NCBI RefSeq assembly: GCF_002943525.1
Contig: NZ_CP025394.1
Coordinates: 6,401,001 to 6,465,000, forward strand
DNA length: 64,000 nucleotides
Source of the DNA: Kitasatospora sp. MMS16-BH015
GTDB taxonomy: Bacteria > Actinomycetota > Actinomycetes > Streptomycetales > Streptomycetaceae
Direction of reading: 5' to 3'
Part shown: positions 42,380 to 50,912 of the stretch, one piece after another
Position numbering within the stretch: the stretch's first letter is position 1
Layout: each line of letters opens with the position of its first letter
Notes under the pieces: generated by a model
What the model saw: the letters and a program-made list of their open reading frames with translations, nothing else
Databases searched by the model: none
What the model was told of the DNA's origin: nothing
Translations under genes and position numbers: made by a program

Positions 42380-44008
42380 ATGGATGCTGTGACCCAGGTC
42401 CCCGCGCCGGTGAACGAGCCGGTCCACAGCTACGCCCCCGGCAGCCCGGAACGGGCCCGCCTGGAGGCCAAGCTGAAGGAGCTGGGCGGCCAGGAGCCGA
42501 TCCAGCTGACCATGACGATCAACGGTGAGCGCCGCATGGGCGGCGGCGCCGAGATCCACGTCGTCCAGCCGCACAACCACGCGGCTCGGCTCGGCACGAT
42601 GCGCAACGCCACCCAGGACGATGCGCGGGACGCCATCGACGCTGCCCTGGCCGCTGCCCCGGCCTGGCAGGCGCTCTCCTTCGACTCGCGCGCCGCGATC
42701 TTCCTCAAGGCCGCCGACCTGCTGGCCGGCCCCTGGCGCGAGACCCTGGCCGCCGCCACCATGCTCGGCCAGTCCAAGACCGCGCAGCAGGCCGAGATCG
42801 ACACCCCCTGCGAGCTGGTCGACTTCCTGCGCTTCAACGTGCACTTCGCCCGCCAGATCATGGCCGAGCAGCCGATCTCCTCCGAGGGCGTCTGGAACCG
42901 CAGCGACCACCGCGCGCTGGAGGGCTTCGTCTACGCGATCACGCCCTTCAACTTCACCGCCATCGCGGGCAACCTGCCGACCGCCCCGGCCCTGATGGGC
43001 AACGTGGTGATCTGGAAGCCGTCCCCGACCCAGCAGTACTCGGCGCACCTGCTGATGCAGCTCTTCGAGGCGGCCGGCCTGCCCAAGGGCGTCATCAACA
43101 TGGTCACCGGCGACGGCCTGGCCGTCTCGGACGTGGCGCTGAACCACCCCGCGCTGGCCGGCATCCACTTCACCGGCTCCACCGCGACCTTCCAGCACCT
43201 GTGGCGTTCCGTGGGCGAGAACATCGCCAACTACCGCACCTACCCGCGGATCGTCGGCGAGACCGGCGGCAAGGACTTCCTGGTCGCCCACCCGTCCGCC
43301 GACAAGGCCGTGCTCAAGACCGCGATGACCCGCGGCGCCTTCGAGTTCCAGGGCCAGAAGTGTTCGGCGCTCTCCCGCGCCTACGTCCCGGCCTCGCTCT
43401 GGGCCGAGATCAAGGACGAGTTCCGGGACGAGGTCGAGGGCCTCACCATGGGTGACGTCACCGACCTGTCGAACTTCATGAGCGCCGTCATCGACGACCG
43501 CTCCTTCGCCAAGAACAAGGCCGCGATCGACCGCGCCCAGGCGGACGACCAGGTCGCCGTGCTGGCCGGTGGCACCTACGACGACTCGGTCGGCTACTTC
43601 GTCCGCCCGACCGTGCTGGTCTGCGAGGACCCGGCCAGCGAGTACTTCCGCGACGAGTACTTCGGCCCGATCCTGGCCGTGCACGTCTACCAGGACGACC
43701 AGTACGACGCGATGCTGGAGCAGATGGAGGGCGTCTCCTCCTACGCGCTGACCGGCGCCGTCATCGCCCAGGACCGCGAGGCCGTCCAGCACACGATGCT
43801 GAAGCTGCGCAACGCGGCGGGCAACTTCTACATCAACGACAAGCCGACCGGCGCCGTCGTCGGCCAGCAGCCCTTCGGCGGTGCCCGGGCCTCCGGCACC
43901 AACGACAAGGCCGGCGCCAAGCAGAACCTGGCCCGCTGGACCTCCACCCGCTCCATCAAGGAGACGTTCGTCCCGCCGACGGACTACCGCTACCCGCACA
44001 TGGGCTGA
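42380..44008 (+). CDS. pruA: L-glutamate gamma-semialdehyde (1-pyrroline-5-carboxylate) dehydrogenase
   Basis: A 542-residue aldehyde dehydrogenase completing proline breakdown to glutamate. The NAD-binding FTGSTATFQHLWRSVG lies at about residues 258-273, catalytic Glu in RIVGETGGKDFLV (about 288-300) and nucleophile Cys in FEFQGQKCSALSRAYVP (about 321-337). The C-terminal NDKPTGAVVGQQPFGGARAS is typical of P5C dehydrogenases. It is followed by a five-hairpin array and then putA. Confidence 0.97.
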   Translation: MDAVTQVPAPVNEPVHSYAPGSPERARLEAKLKELGGQEPIQLTMTINGERRMGGGAEIHVVQPHNHAARLGTMRNATQDDARDAIDAALAAAPAWQALSFDSRAAIFLKAADLLAGPWRETLAAATMLGQSKTAQQAEIDTPCELVDFLRFNVHFARQIMAEQPISSEGVWNRSDHRALEGFVYAITPFNFTAIAGNLPTAPALMGNVVIWKPSPTQQYSAHLLMQLFEAAGLPKGVINMVTGDGLAVSDVALNHPALAGIHFTGSTATFQHLWRSVGENIANYRTYPRIVGETGGKDFLVAHPSADKAVLKTAMTRGAFEFQGQKCSALSRAYVPASLWAEIKDEFRDEVEGLTMGDVTDLSNFMSAVIDDRSFAKNKAAIDRAQADDQVAVLAGGTYDDSVGYFVRPTVLVCEDPASEYFRDEYFGPILAVHVYQDDQYDAMLEQMEGVSSYALTGAVIAQDREAVQHTMLKLRNAAGNFYINDKPTGAVVGQQPFGGARASGTNDKAGAKQNLARWTSTRSIKETFVPPTDYRYPHMG

Positions 44009-44033
44009 CCCCCCTGCCCGGTGCACCCGAGGA

Positions 44034-44173
44034 GCCGCTGCCGCCGTGCCGACGGCAGCGGCCCCAGGTCCGGAGCCCCTACTCCGGACCAGGGGCCTGT
44101 GCTGTGAACAGGCCCCGCCCCGGGCCTGTGCTGTGAACAGGCCCGACCCCGGGCCCGTGCCGCGCACGGGCCC
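44034..44173 (+). repeat. Array of five consecutive stem-loops between pruA and putA
   Basis: Five perfect hairpins sit head to tail. H0 44034-44062 (GCCGCTGCCG/CGGCAGCGGC), H1 44067-44090 (GGTCCGGA/TCCGGACC), H2 44092-44116 (GGGGCCTGT/ACAGGCCCC), H3 44122-44144 (GGGCCTGT/ACAGGCCC) and H4 44151-44173 (GGGCCCGTG/CACGGGCCC). H2 and H3 share the same 7-base loop GCTGTGA. The array begins 25 bp after the pruA stop. It could stabilise or attenuate the pruA-putA transcript or terminate it. Confidence 0.85.
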
Positions 44174-44257
44174 CCGGCCGGGCGGGCCACCCTCACCCGC
44201 CCGGCCACCCCCTTCTCTCGCTGTCTCTCCCTGCTGAACCATCTCCAGGAGTCACCG

Positions 44258-45187
44258 ATGCTCCGTTCCGCCCTCCTCGCCGCCTCCCGCTCCCCGCAGG
44301 TGCGCACCGTCGTCGAGAAGTTCCCGCCCACCCACGCGATAGTCGAGCGGTTCGTCGCCGGTGAGGCGCTGGACAGCGCCGTCACCGCCTGCGACGACCT
44401 GGTGGCCACCGGCCGCAAGGTCACCCTGGACCACCTGGGCGAGGACACCAAGGACGCCGACCAGGCCGCCGGCACCGCCGAGGCGTACGAGCACCTGCTC
44501 GCCGCCCTCAAGGACACCGGCCTGGCCGCCAGCGCCGAGGTCTCGGTCAAGCTCTCGGCCGTCGGCCAGTTCCTCCCGGTGGACGGCGAGAAGATCGCCC
44601 TGGAGAACGCCCGCCGGATCTGCGAGGCCGCGGCCGACGCCGGCACCACGGTGACCCTCGACATGGAGGACCACACCACCACCGACTCCACCCTCTCGAT
44701 CGCCCGTGAGCTGCGCGCGGACTTCCCGTGGCTGGGCGTCGTGCTCCAGGCCTACCTGCGCCGCACCGAGGCCGACTGCCGTGAGTTCGCCGGCGCCGGC
44801 TCGCGCGTGCGCCTGTGCAAGGGCGCCTACAAGGAGCCCGAGTCGGTCGCCTTCCAGGGCAAGCACGAGGTCGACCTCGCGTACGTCCGCGCCCTCAAGG
44901 TGCTGATGGCGGGCGAGGGCTACCCGATGATCGCCTCGCACGACCCGAACATGATCAAGATCGCCGGCCAGCTGGCCGAGTGGAACGGTCGCAAGCGCGA
45001 CAGCTTCGAGTACCAGATGCTGTTCGGCATCCGCCCCGAGGAGCAGCTGCGCCTCGCCGAGGCCGGCAACACCATGCGCGTCTACCTGCCGTACGGGCAG
45101 GAGTGGTACGGGTACTTCATGCGCCGCCTCGCGGAGCGCCCGGCCAACCTGACCTTCTTCCTGCGGGCGATGGCCACCAAGGGCTGA
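44258..45187 (+). CDS. putA: Proline dehydrogenase
   Basis: A 309-residue monofunctional FAD-dependent proline dehydrogenase, the first step of proline catabolism. The barrel motifs VTLDHLGEDTKDADQA, AEVSVKLSAVGQF, TVTLDMEDHTTTDS, VVLQAYLRRTEAD, RVRLCKGAYKEPESV and FEYQMLFGIRPEEQ are all typical. ATG 44258 has CAGGAG nine bases upstream. It is separated from pruA by the hairpin array, which may set relative expression. Confidence 0.96.
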   Translation: MLRSALLAASRSPQVRTVVEKFPPTHAIVERFVAGEALDSAVTACDDLVATGRKVTLDHLGEDTKDADQAAGTAEAYEHLLAALKDTGLAASAEVSVKLSAVGQFLPVDGEKIALENARRICEAAADAGTTVTLDMEDHTTTDSTLSIARELRADFPWLGVVLQAYLRRTEADCREFAGAGSRVRLCKGAYKEPESVAFQGKHEVDLAYVRALKVLMAGEGYPMIASHDPNMIKIAGQLAEWNGRKRDSFEYQMLFGIRPEEQLRLAEAGNTMRVYLPYGQEWYGYFMRRLAERPANLTFFLRAMATKG

Positions 45188-45198
45188 GGTCTCCGCAC

Positions 45199-45234
45199 CC
45201 GGGCGGTCGCGTACTACGGTGCGTGACCGCCCGG
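45199..45234 (+). terminator. Terminator after putA
   Basis: CCGGGCGGTC (45199-45208) pairs perfectly with GACCGCCCGG (45225-45234), with a 16-base loop, followed by TCTGCTTTATGG. Located 11 bp after the putA stop. Confidence 0.75.
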
Positions 45235-45292
45235 TCTGCTTTATGGTGTCGGAACGGACCGGGGGCGAGTCGCTGCTCCTGGGAGTCATGCC

Positions 45293-46270
45293 ATGTCGCT
45301 GCACGACGGATTGCTGTACGACGGATTGCTGTACGACGGTGACAGTGTCGAGGGCCTGCACGAGGTCGTCAGCGCACGGTTCGCGCCGCACCGGATGACC
45401 GTCCGCGGCGACCGGTGGCTGAACGGCCGGTTCCGGGCCCTGCACGAGGGCCGGCTCGCGCTCTACGAACTCGGCTACGGCACCGAGGTGGGGGTCTTCC
45501 CCGGCGAGCTGCCCGACTTCTACAACATCCAGCTGCCGGTGGCCGGCACCGGCGAGGTCACCCTGGACGGCGCGGCGCTGCCGGCCGGCCCCTGGCTGGC
45601 CGGGCCCGGCCAGCGGGTCTCGATGACCTGGGACGCGCAGGCGCTCAACCGCATCCTGATCGTGCCGGCCGCCCTGGTCGAGCAGCGGCTGGCCCTCCGG
45701 CTGGGCGAGACGCCCGGGGCGCTGCCGCGGTTCGAGCCCGTGCTGGACGGGCGGGACCCGGCGGTGCGGGCCTGGCTGGAGCTGGCCCGCGGCTTCAACG
45801 AGTTCGCCGGCTCCGAGCTGAGCCGGCGTTCGCCGCTGGGCGTGGCCGGGTTCGAGCAGCTGCTGGTGGACACCCTGCTGGACGCCCAGCCCGGCTCGCA
45901 GACCGTGGCCCTGCCCGGTGGCGCCACGGCGGCACTGCCCGCCGCCGTGCGGCGGGCCGTGGCCTACTGCGAGGAGCACGCGGACGAGCCGATCACCGTC
46001 ACCGACATCGCCCGGGCCGCCCGGGTCTCCCTGCCCAGCCTGCGCGAGGGCTTCCGCACCCACCTGGGCACCACCCCGCTGGCCCACCTGCGCCGCGTCC
46101 GGCTCGACCTGGCCCACCGCGACCTGCTCACCGTGGCCGAGGGCCGGGCCGAGGGCACCGTCACCGACATCGCCGGCCGCTGGGGCTTCACCCATCTCGG
46201 GCGGTTCAGCGCGCACTACCGGGCCGCGTACGGGCGCTCGCCCTCGGCGACGCTGCGGCGGGCCCCCTGA
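45293..46270 (+). CDS. AraC family transcriptional regulator
   Basis: A 325-residue regulator. An AraC-binding-like cupin N-terminal domain (about residues 20-190) precedes two helix-turn-helix motifs in the last 100 residues (ITVTDIARAARVSLPSLREG and VTDIAGRWGFTHLGRFSAHY). The start ATG 45293 follows GGGAG. The N-terminus contains a tandem pentapeptide repeat DGLLYDGLLYDG encoded by two exact 15-bp units. Target genes are not evident; it stands between putA and the TerD gene. Confidence 0.92.
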   Translation: MSLHDGLLYDGLLYDGDSVEGLHEVVSARFAPHRMTVRGDRWLNGRFRALHEGRLALYELGYGTEVGVFPGELPDFYNIQLPVAGTGEVTLDGAALPAGPWLAGPGQRVSMTWDAQALNRILIVPAALVEQRLALRLGETPGALPRFEPVLDGRDPAVRAWLELARGFNEFAGSELSRRSPLGVAGFEQLLVDTLLDAQPGSQTVALPGGATAALPAAVRRAVAYCEEHADEPITVTDIARAARVSLPSLREGFRTHLGTTPLAHLRRVRLDLAHRDLLTVAEGRAEGTVTDIAGRWGFTHLGRFSAHYRAAYGRSPSATLRRAP

Positions 46271-46545
46271 GGGCTCGAAGCCCTCGGAGCCTTGGTGTGA
46301 CTATCCGAAAAACGGTGCCGATCGCGCCGCTAACTGGATAGCGGCGGCCCGGCCGCTCGGCGAGGCTGTCCGGGAAGCTGCACGAGACGGCGGGCCTCCG
46401 GGCCGGCCACGGGGGTCGCCGTGCAGACCGGGGCGCTCCTCGTGTGGGACGGAGCGCCGAGGGAGGACCGGCGGAGCCGGTGACGAGACCACCGCGCCGG
46501 CGGTCACACCGTCACCGGCTCCCCCCGGTGCCTGAACTCCGACAG
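46271..46545. other. Convergent intergenic region with hairpins
   Basis: 275 bp between the convergent AraC and TerD genes. GAGGGCT-CGA-AGCCCTC (46269-46285) is a short terminator hairpin for the AraC gene. GCCGGTGACG to CGTCACCGGC (about 46476-46518) is a longer nested stem close to the TerD 3' end. No gene seen. Confidence 0.55.
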
Positions 46546-47817
46546 TCAGAGCAGCGCAGCCGAGGGCTTGACCATGGCGCGGGCGGTCTTGGCGTCCACG
46601 TACTCGCCGATCGCGGTCATCACCCACTCGCCGGAGTACTGGCGGACCAGCTTGCACATCACCACGCCCGTGTGGGCGGCCGCCTGGGCGAGCTCGAAGC
46701 GGACCAGTTCGGCGCCGGTGCCCGCGTCCAGCAGGCGGCAGTAGGCGTTCTTGATGTCGGTGAACTTCTGGCCGGAGAACGAGTTGACCACGAAGACCAG
46801 GCCGCAGACCTGGGCCGGGACGCCCTCCAGGTGGACGGTGATCGCCTCGTCGTCCCCGTCGCCCTTGCCGGTCAGGTTGTCGCCGGAGTGGGCGATCGCG
46901 CCGTCGAAGATGGACAGCTTCATGAACCAGGCCGTGTCCACCTTGTTGCGCTGGGCGTCGAAGGCGATGCAGGAGGCGTCCAGGTCGATGTTGCGGCCGT
47001 GCTTGGCGGGCTCCCAGCCCAGGCCCATCCGGACCGAGGCGAGGTAGGGGCGGCCGTTCTTCTCCAGCGAGACCGAGCCGCCCTTGACCAGGTTGACCTT
47101 GCCCTTGTCCAGGGTGACCTTGGTGAGGCCCGGCGGCTGGACGGCCGGCGACGCCATCGGGCGGGGCGGCATCGCCTGGCCGGCCGGCGGGGCGGGCGGA
47201 GCCGGGGGCATCGGCGGGGCGGCGGCCGGCGTGGGGGCGGGTGTGGTGGCCGCAGTGGTCGGAGCGGCCGCGGCGGTAGGGGCGGCTGCGGCGGTCGGGG
47301 CGGCCGAGGTGGGCTCCTCGACCGAGACGCCGAAGTCGGTGGCGATGCCGGCCAGTCCGTTCGCGTAGCCCTGGCCGACGGCGCGGACCTTCCAGGCCGA
47401 GCCGCGACGGTAGACCTCGACCACCACCAGGGCCGTCTCCCGGCCCAGGTGGGGCGGGGTGAAGACGGCCAGCACCTCGCCGCTGTCGGCGTCCCGGAGG
47501 GTCGCCGTCGGCTCGGTGCCGGCGAAGGTCGCGCTCGCGTCGTCCAGGCTGGCCGTCACCACCACCCGCTCGATGCCCTCGGGCAGCGCGGTGGTGTCCA
47601 CCGTGATCGCGTCCGGCGTGCCGCCGGCCGCCGGGCGGTGCGTCACGCCCGGGCCGTTCGGGGCGTTGAAGAAGACGAAGTCGGCGTCGGAGCGCACCTT
47701 GCCGGCCGCGGTGAGCAGTAGTCCCGAGACGTCCAGGGCCTTGGGAGCAGACACCTCCACCGTCACCCGGGCGGCTGTGATCGGGGCGTTGCCGCCCTGG
47801 GACAGGACCGTGGACAC
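46546..47817 (-). CDS. TerD family protein with two TerD domains
   Basis: A 423-residue protein of the tellurite-resistance/stress TerD family. The first TerD-like domain is at residues 1-165 (SDADFVFFNAPNGPGVTHRP, GQGYANGLAGIATDFG). A linker of about 75 residues of Ala/Pro/Thr follows, then a second domain from about 245 (NLVKGGSVSLEKNGRPYLAS, LDASCIAFDAQRNKVDTAWF, HSGDNLTGKGDGDDEAITVH) with the Asp-rich calcium-binding segment. GTG 47817 follows AGGAGGAGAG. TerD proteins bind calcium and act in membrane-associated stress complexes; the precise role here is unknown. Confidence 0.92.
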   Translation of the reverse strand: MSTVLSQGGNAPITAARVTVEVSAPKALDVSGLLLTAAGKVRSDADFVFFNAPNGPGVTHRPAAGGTPDAITVDTTALPEGIERVVVTASLDDASATFAGTEPTATLRDADSGEVLAVFTPPHLGRETALVVVEVYRRGSAWKVRAVGQGYANGLAGIATDFGVSVEEPTSAAPTAAAAPTAAAAPTTAATTPAPTPAAAPPMPPAPPAPPAGQAMPPRPMASPAVQPPGLTKVTLDKGKVNLVKGGSVSLEKNGRPYLASVRMGLGWEPAKHGRNIDLDASCIAFDAQRNKVDTAWFMKLSIFDGAIAHSGDNLTGKGDGDDEAITVHLEGVPAQVCGLVFVVNSFSGQKFTDIKNAYCRLLDAGTGAELVRFELAQAAAHTGVVMCKLVRQYSGEWVMTAIGEYVDAKTARAMVKPSAALL

Positions 47818-48001
47818 AGTGCTCTCCTCCTGAGGTGTGGGGGCCGAGGTGATGGGGCACCCGCCGTGTCACCCACCCTAACCAACCGGGCGGTCGGGCC
47901 GTACGAGACCTGCCGCCGAGGCCGACGGGCCGTCAGAAAGGCGCCGCCGGAGGATCCCGAGGCCCTTGTGGGCGGCAGTGGGGTGGGGAAGCATGCGGAC
48001 C

Positions 48002-50728
48002 ATGCCAGCACTCCAACGCGCCGAGGCACTCACCCGTGCCCGCCTGCTCACCGTCCACGGCTACCGCGTCGAGCTCGACCTCACCAGTGGTGCGGAGCTC
48101 TTCGGCTGCCGGACCGAGATCCGGTTCACCTGCGCCGAGCCCGGGGCCGGGACCTTCCTGGACCTGCGACCCGAGGTGCTGCACCGGGCCGTGCTGAACG
48201 GCCGCCCGCTGCCGGCCGCCTCCTTCGTGGACGGCCGGCTCGCCCTCGACGCCCTGGCCGCCGAGAACGAGCTGCTGATCGAGACCGACCAGCGCTACTC
48301 CCGGACCGGCGAGGGCCTGCACCGCTTCGCCGACCCGGCCGACGGCGAGGTCTACGTCTACGCCAACTGCGGCCCCGACGCCGCGCCCCGGGTCTTCCCC
48401 TGCTTCGACCAGCCCGACCTCAAGGCGTCCTTCGCGCTCACGGTGACCGCCCCGCAGGGGTGGACGGTGATCGCCAACAGCGCCCGCAGTGCCCATGGCG
48501 CTGGAGGTGCCGGCGGTGCCGGCGGTGGGGGCGGTGCTGGAGGTGCCGGCGCTGGGGGCGGTACGGCGGGTGTGGTGGGCGGTGCGGCGGGTCGGTGGGA
48601 GTTCGAACCGACCCCGCCGATCTCCGCCTACCTGGTCACCTTGGTGGCCGGGCCGCTGCACTCGGTCTACGCCGAGCACGACGGCATCCCGCTCGGCGTG
48701 CACGCCCGCCGTTCGCTCGGCGCGGCGCTGGACCGCGAGGCCGCCGAGATGTTCGAGCTCACCGCCGCGAGCTTCGACCGGATGCACGCCGTCTTCGCGG
48801 AGCGGTACCCGTTCGGCAAGTACGACCAGGCCTTCGTGCCCGAGTTCAACTGGGGCGCGATGGAGAACCCCGGCTGCGTGACCATCGCCGACCGGTTCGT
48901 CTTCCACGCCCCGCCCACCGAGGCCGAGCGGGAGACCCGGGCGATGGGCGTGGCGCACGAGATGGCGCACATGTGGTTCGGCGACCTGGTCACCATGCGC
49001 TGGTGGGACGACCTCTGGCTGAACGAGTCCTTCGCCGAGTACCTCGGCTACCGGGTGATCACCGAGGACACCCGCTACACCGAGGCCTGGACCACCTTCG
49101 GCATCCGCCGCAAGTCCTGGGGCTCCGACGCCGACCAGCGCGACTCCACCCACCCGGTCGCCGCCACCGGCATCGACAGCCTCGCCGAGGCCATGGTGAC
49201 CTTCGACGGCATCGCCTACGCCAAGGGCGCCTCGGCCGTGCGGCAGCTGGTCGCCTGGCTCGGCGACGAGGTCTTCTTCGCCGGGATCAACGAGTACCTG
49301 AGCCGCCACCGGTACGGCAACGCCGACCTCGCCGACTTCCTCGCCGCCCTCACCGACGTGAGCGGCCGGGACGTCCGGGGCTGGGCCGAGCGGTGGCTCG
49401 GGACCACGGGGCTGGACACCCTGCGGGTCGAGACCACGGTCGCGGGCGGGGTGGTCACGCGTGCGGAGCTGGTCGCCGAGGGCAGCCGGCCGCACCTGGC
49501 AGGGGTCGGCGTCTACGACCTGGTCCGGGGCCGGCTGCTGCTCCGCGAGTCCTTCGAGGTCGAACTCGCCCCGGGCGGCCGGGCCGTCCTGCCGAAGCTG
49601 GCCGGCTCGCCCGCCCCGGCCCTGGTGCTGCCCAACCACCAGGACACCACCTGGGCCAAGATCCGCCTGGACGCCACCTCCTGGCACGCCGTCGCCACCG
49701 GCCTCGGCACCGTCGCCGACCCGCTGACCCGGGCCGTGCTCTGGGAGCACGCCCGGGACTTGGTCCGGGACGGCGAACTCCCACCGGACACCTACCTGGA
49801 GATGCTCGCCGTCCACCTGCCGGGCGAGAGCGCGGACGCCGTGGTCGAGACGGTGCTGCTCTTCGCCCGGGCGGTGGTGGTGCCGACGTACCTGCCGGCG
49901 GAGCGGCGGGCGCACGGGCACGCGGTGCTGCGGCGGATCTGCGAGGCGATGCTGGCGCTGCCTGGGGCTGGGGCTGGGGCTGGGACCGGGGGCAGGGGCG
50001 GGAGCGGGGGCGGGGGCGGGGGCGGGAGCGGGCGCGTCGAGAGTGGTGCGGCTGGGAGCGCGGCGGCCGGGCGTGGGGCGGCCGGGCGTGGGGCGGCGAC
50101 GGTGGAGAGCCGGCGGCTGGTCGCGCTGCGGGGGCTGGTGGAGAACTCGGTGGGGGAGGCCGGGCTGCTCTGGGCCCTGCTCGACGGTGACCGGGAGGAG
50201 GCGGGTGCGGACCGGCGGGAGCTCGGGGTCGAGCTGCGCTGGGGCGTGCTGATGCGGCTGGCCGCGCTCGGGGAGATCGACGAGGAGCGGATCGCGGCGG
50301 AGTTGAGCTGCGAGCCGGGGGACATCGCGCAGCAGGGGGCGGCGGGTGCCCGGGCGGCGCTGCCGGACGCCGCTTCGAAGGAGCGGGCCTGGCGGGCGAT
50401 GTTCACGGACGGGGAGCTCTCGGCACTGGTGCTGGGTGGTGCGGCGGCTGGGTTCTGGCTGTCGGGCGGGGCGGAGCTGCGGGAGGGGTACGTGCGGCGG
50501 TACTTCGAGGAACTGCCCGACGCCGGGCGACGAGGGGACGTGGTGATGCGGACGCTCGCCAGCCGGCTCTTCCCGGTCTGGTCGGTCACGCCCGAGACGG
50601 TCGCGCTGGCGGAGGCGTGCTTGCGGCAGGACGGGCTCACGCCCGCGACGCGGCGGCTGATCGGGGATCAGACGGACGATCTGCGGCGGGCGCTGCGGGT
50701 GCGGCGGTCGGCTGTGGCCGACGGGTGA
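48002..50728 (+). CDS. pepN: Aminopeptidase N (M1 family) with Gly/Ala-rich insertions
   Basis: A 908-residue M1 zinc aminopeptidase. The exopeptidase motif GAMENPG (about residue 290) and zinc site HEMAHMWFGDLVTMRWWDDL with LNESFAEYL (about 318-346) are intact; the C-terminal ERAP1-like helical domain is present. Two low-complexity insertions stand out: about 30 Gly/Ala residues near 160-195 in the N-terminal domain, and about 45 Gly/Ala/Ser/Arg residues near 655-700 in the C-terminal domain. ATG 48002 (MPALQRAEAL) was chosen; ATG 47993 is in frame. Cytosolic peptide turnover is the likely role. Confidence 0.95.
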   Translation: MPALQRAEALTRARLLTVHGYRVELDLTSGAELFGCRTEIRFTCAEPGAGTFLDLRPEVLHRAVLNGRPLPAASFVDGRLALDALAAENELLIETDQRYSRTGEGLHRFADPADGEVYVYANCGPDAAPRVFPCFDQPDLKASFALTVTAPQGWTVIANSARSAHGAGGAGGAGGGGGAGGAGAGGGTAGVVGGAAGRWEFEPTPPISAYLVTLVAGPLHSVYAEHDGIPLGVHARRSLGAALDREAAEMFELTAASFDRMHAVFAERYPFGKYDQAFVPEFNWGAMENPGCVTIADRFVFHAPPTEAERETRAMGVAHEMAHMWFGDLVTMRWWDDLWLNESFAEYLGYRVITEDTRYTEAWTTFGIRRKSWGSDADQRDSTHPVAATGIDSLAEAMVTFDGIAYAKGASAVRQLVAWLGDEVFFAGINEYLSRHRYGNADLADFLAALTDVSGRDVRGWAERWLGTTGLDTLRVETTVAGGVVTRAELVAEGSRPHLAGVGVYDLVRGRLLLRESFEVELAPGGRAVLPKLAGSPAPALVLPNHQDTTWAKIRLDATSWHAVATGLGTVADPLTRAVLWEHARDLVRDGELPPDTYLEMLAVHLPGESADAVVETVLLFARAVVVPTYLPAERRAHGHAVLRRICEAMLALPGAGAGAGTGGRGGSGGGGGGGSGRVESGAAGSAAAGRGAAGRGAATVESRRLVALRGLVENSVGEAGLLWALLDGDREEAGADRRELGVELRWGVLMRLAALGEIDEERIAAELSCEPGDIAQQGAAGARAALPDAASKERAWRAMFTDGELSALVLGGAAAGFWLSGGAELREGYVRRYFEELPDAGRRGDVVMRTLASRLFPVWSVTPETVALAEACLRQDGLTPATRRLIGDQTDDLRRALRVRRSAVADG

Positions 50729-50734
50729 GCGGTG

Positions 50735-50910
50735 CCTCGGGGCGTGCTTTACGTCGGTGGTAAACATGCCCCGAGGCTCGCTTTGCCATGGTCCCCGGTT
50801 TACCCCTGGGCGTTCTTTATGTCGGTGGTAAATGTGCCCCGAGGGCGGCTTTGCATCGGACCACGTTCTGCCTCGGGGCGCGTTTTACGTCGGACGTAAA
50901 AGTGCTGCCG
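50735..50910. repeat. Three related palindromic units in a convergent intergenic region
   Basis: Three diverged copies of one dyad element: 50735-50776, 50803-50845 and 50871-50910. Each has a left arm like CCTCGGGGCGTGCTTTAC, a core GTCGGTG (GTCGGAC in the third) and a right arm like GTAAACATGCCCCGAGG. In unit 3 the outer right arm has decayed. TTTAC/GTAAA next to the core is conserved in all three. They fill the gap between pepN and the convergent Pro-rich protein gene, as terminators or a dispersed repeat family. Confidence 0.8.
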
Positions 50911-50912
50911 AC

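Noticed and set aside
44034..44173. CRISPR array
   Set aside because: The units are adjacent hairpins of differing sequence with no regular repeat-spacer pattern and no cas genes.
47933..50767. A 944-residue minus-strand frame opposite pepN
   Set aside because: The plus strand carries an unmistakable M1 aminopeptidase; the mirror frame is compositional.
50735..50910. Insertion sequence ends or attachment sites
   Set aside because: No transposase or integrase gene is near, and the three units are dyads of hairpin type rather than terminal repeats.
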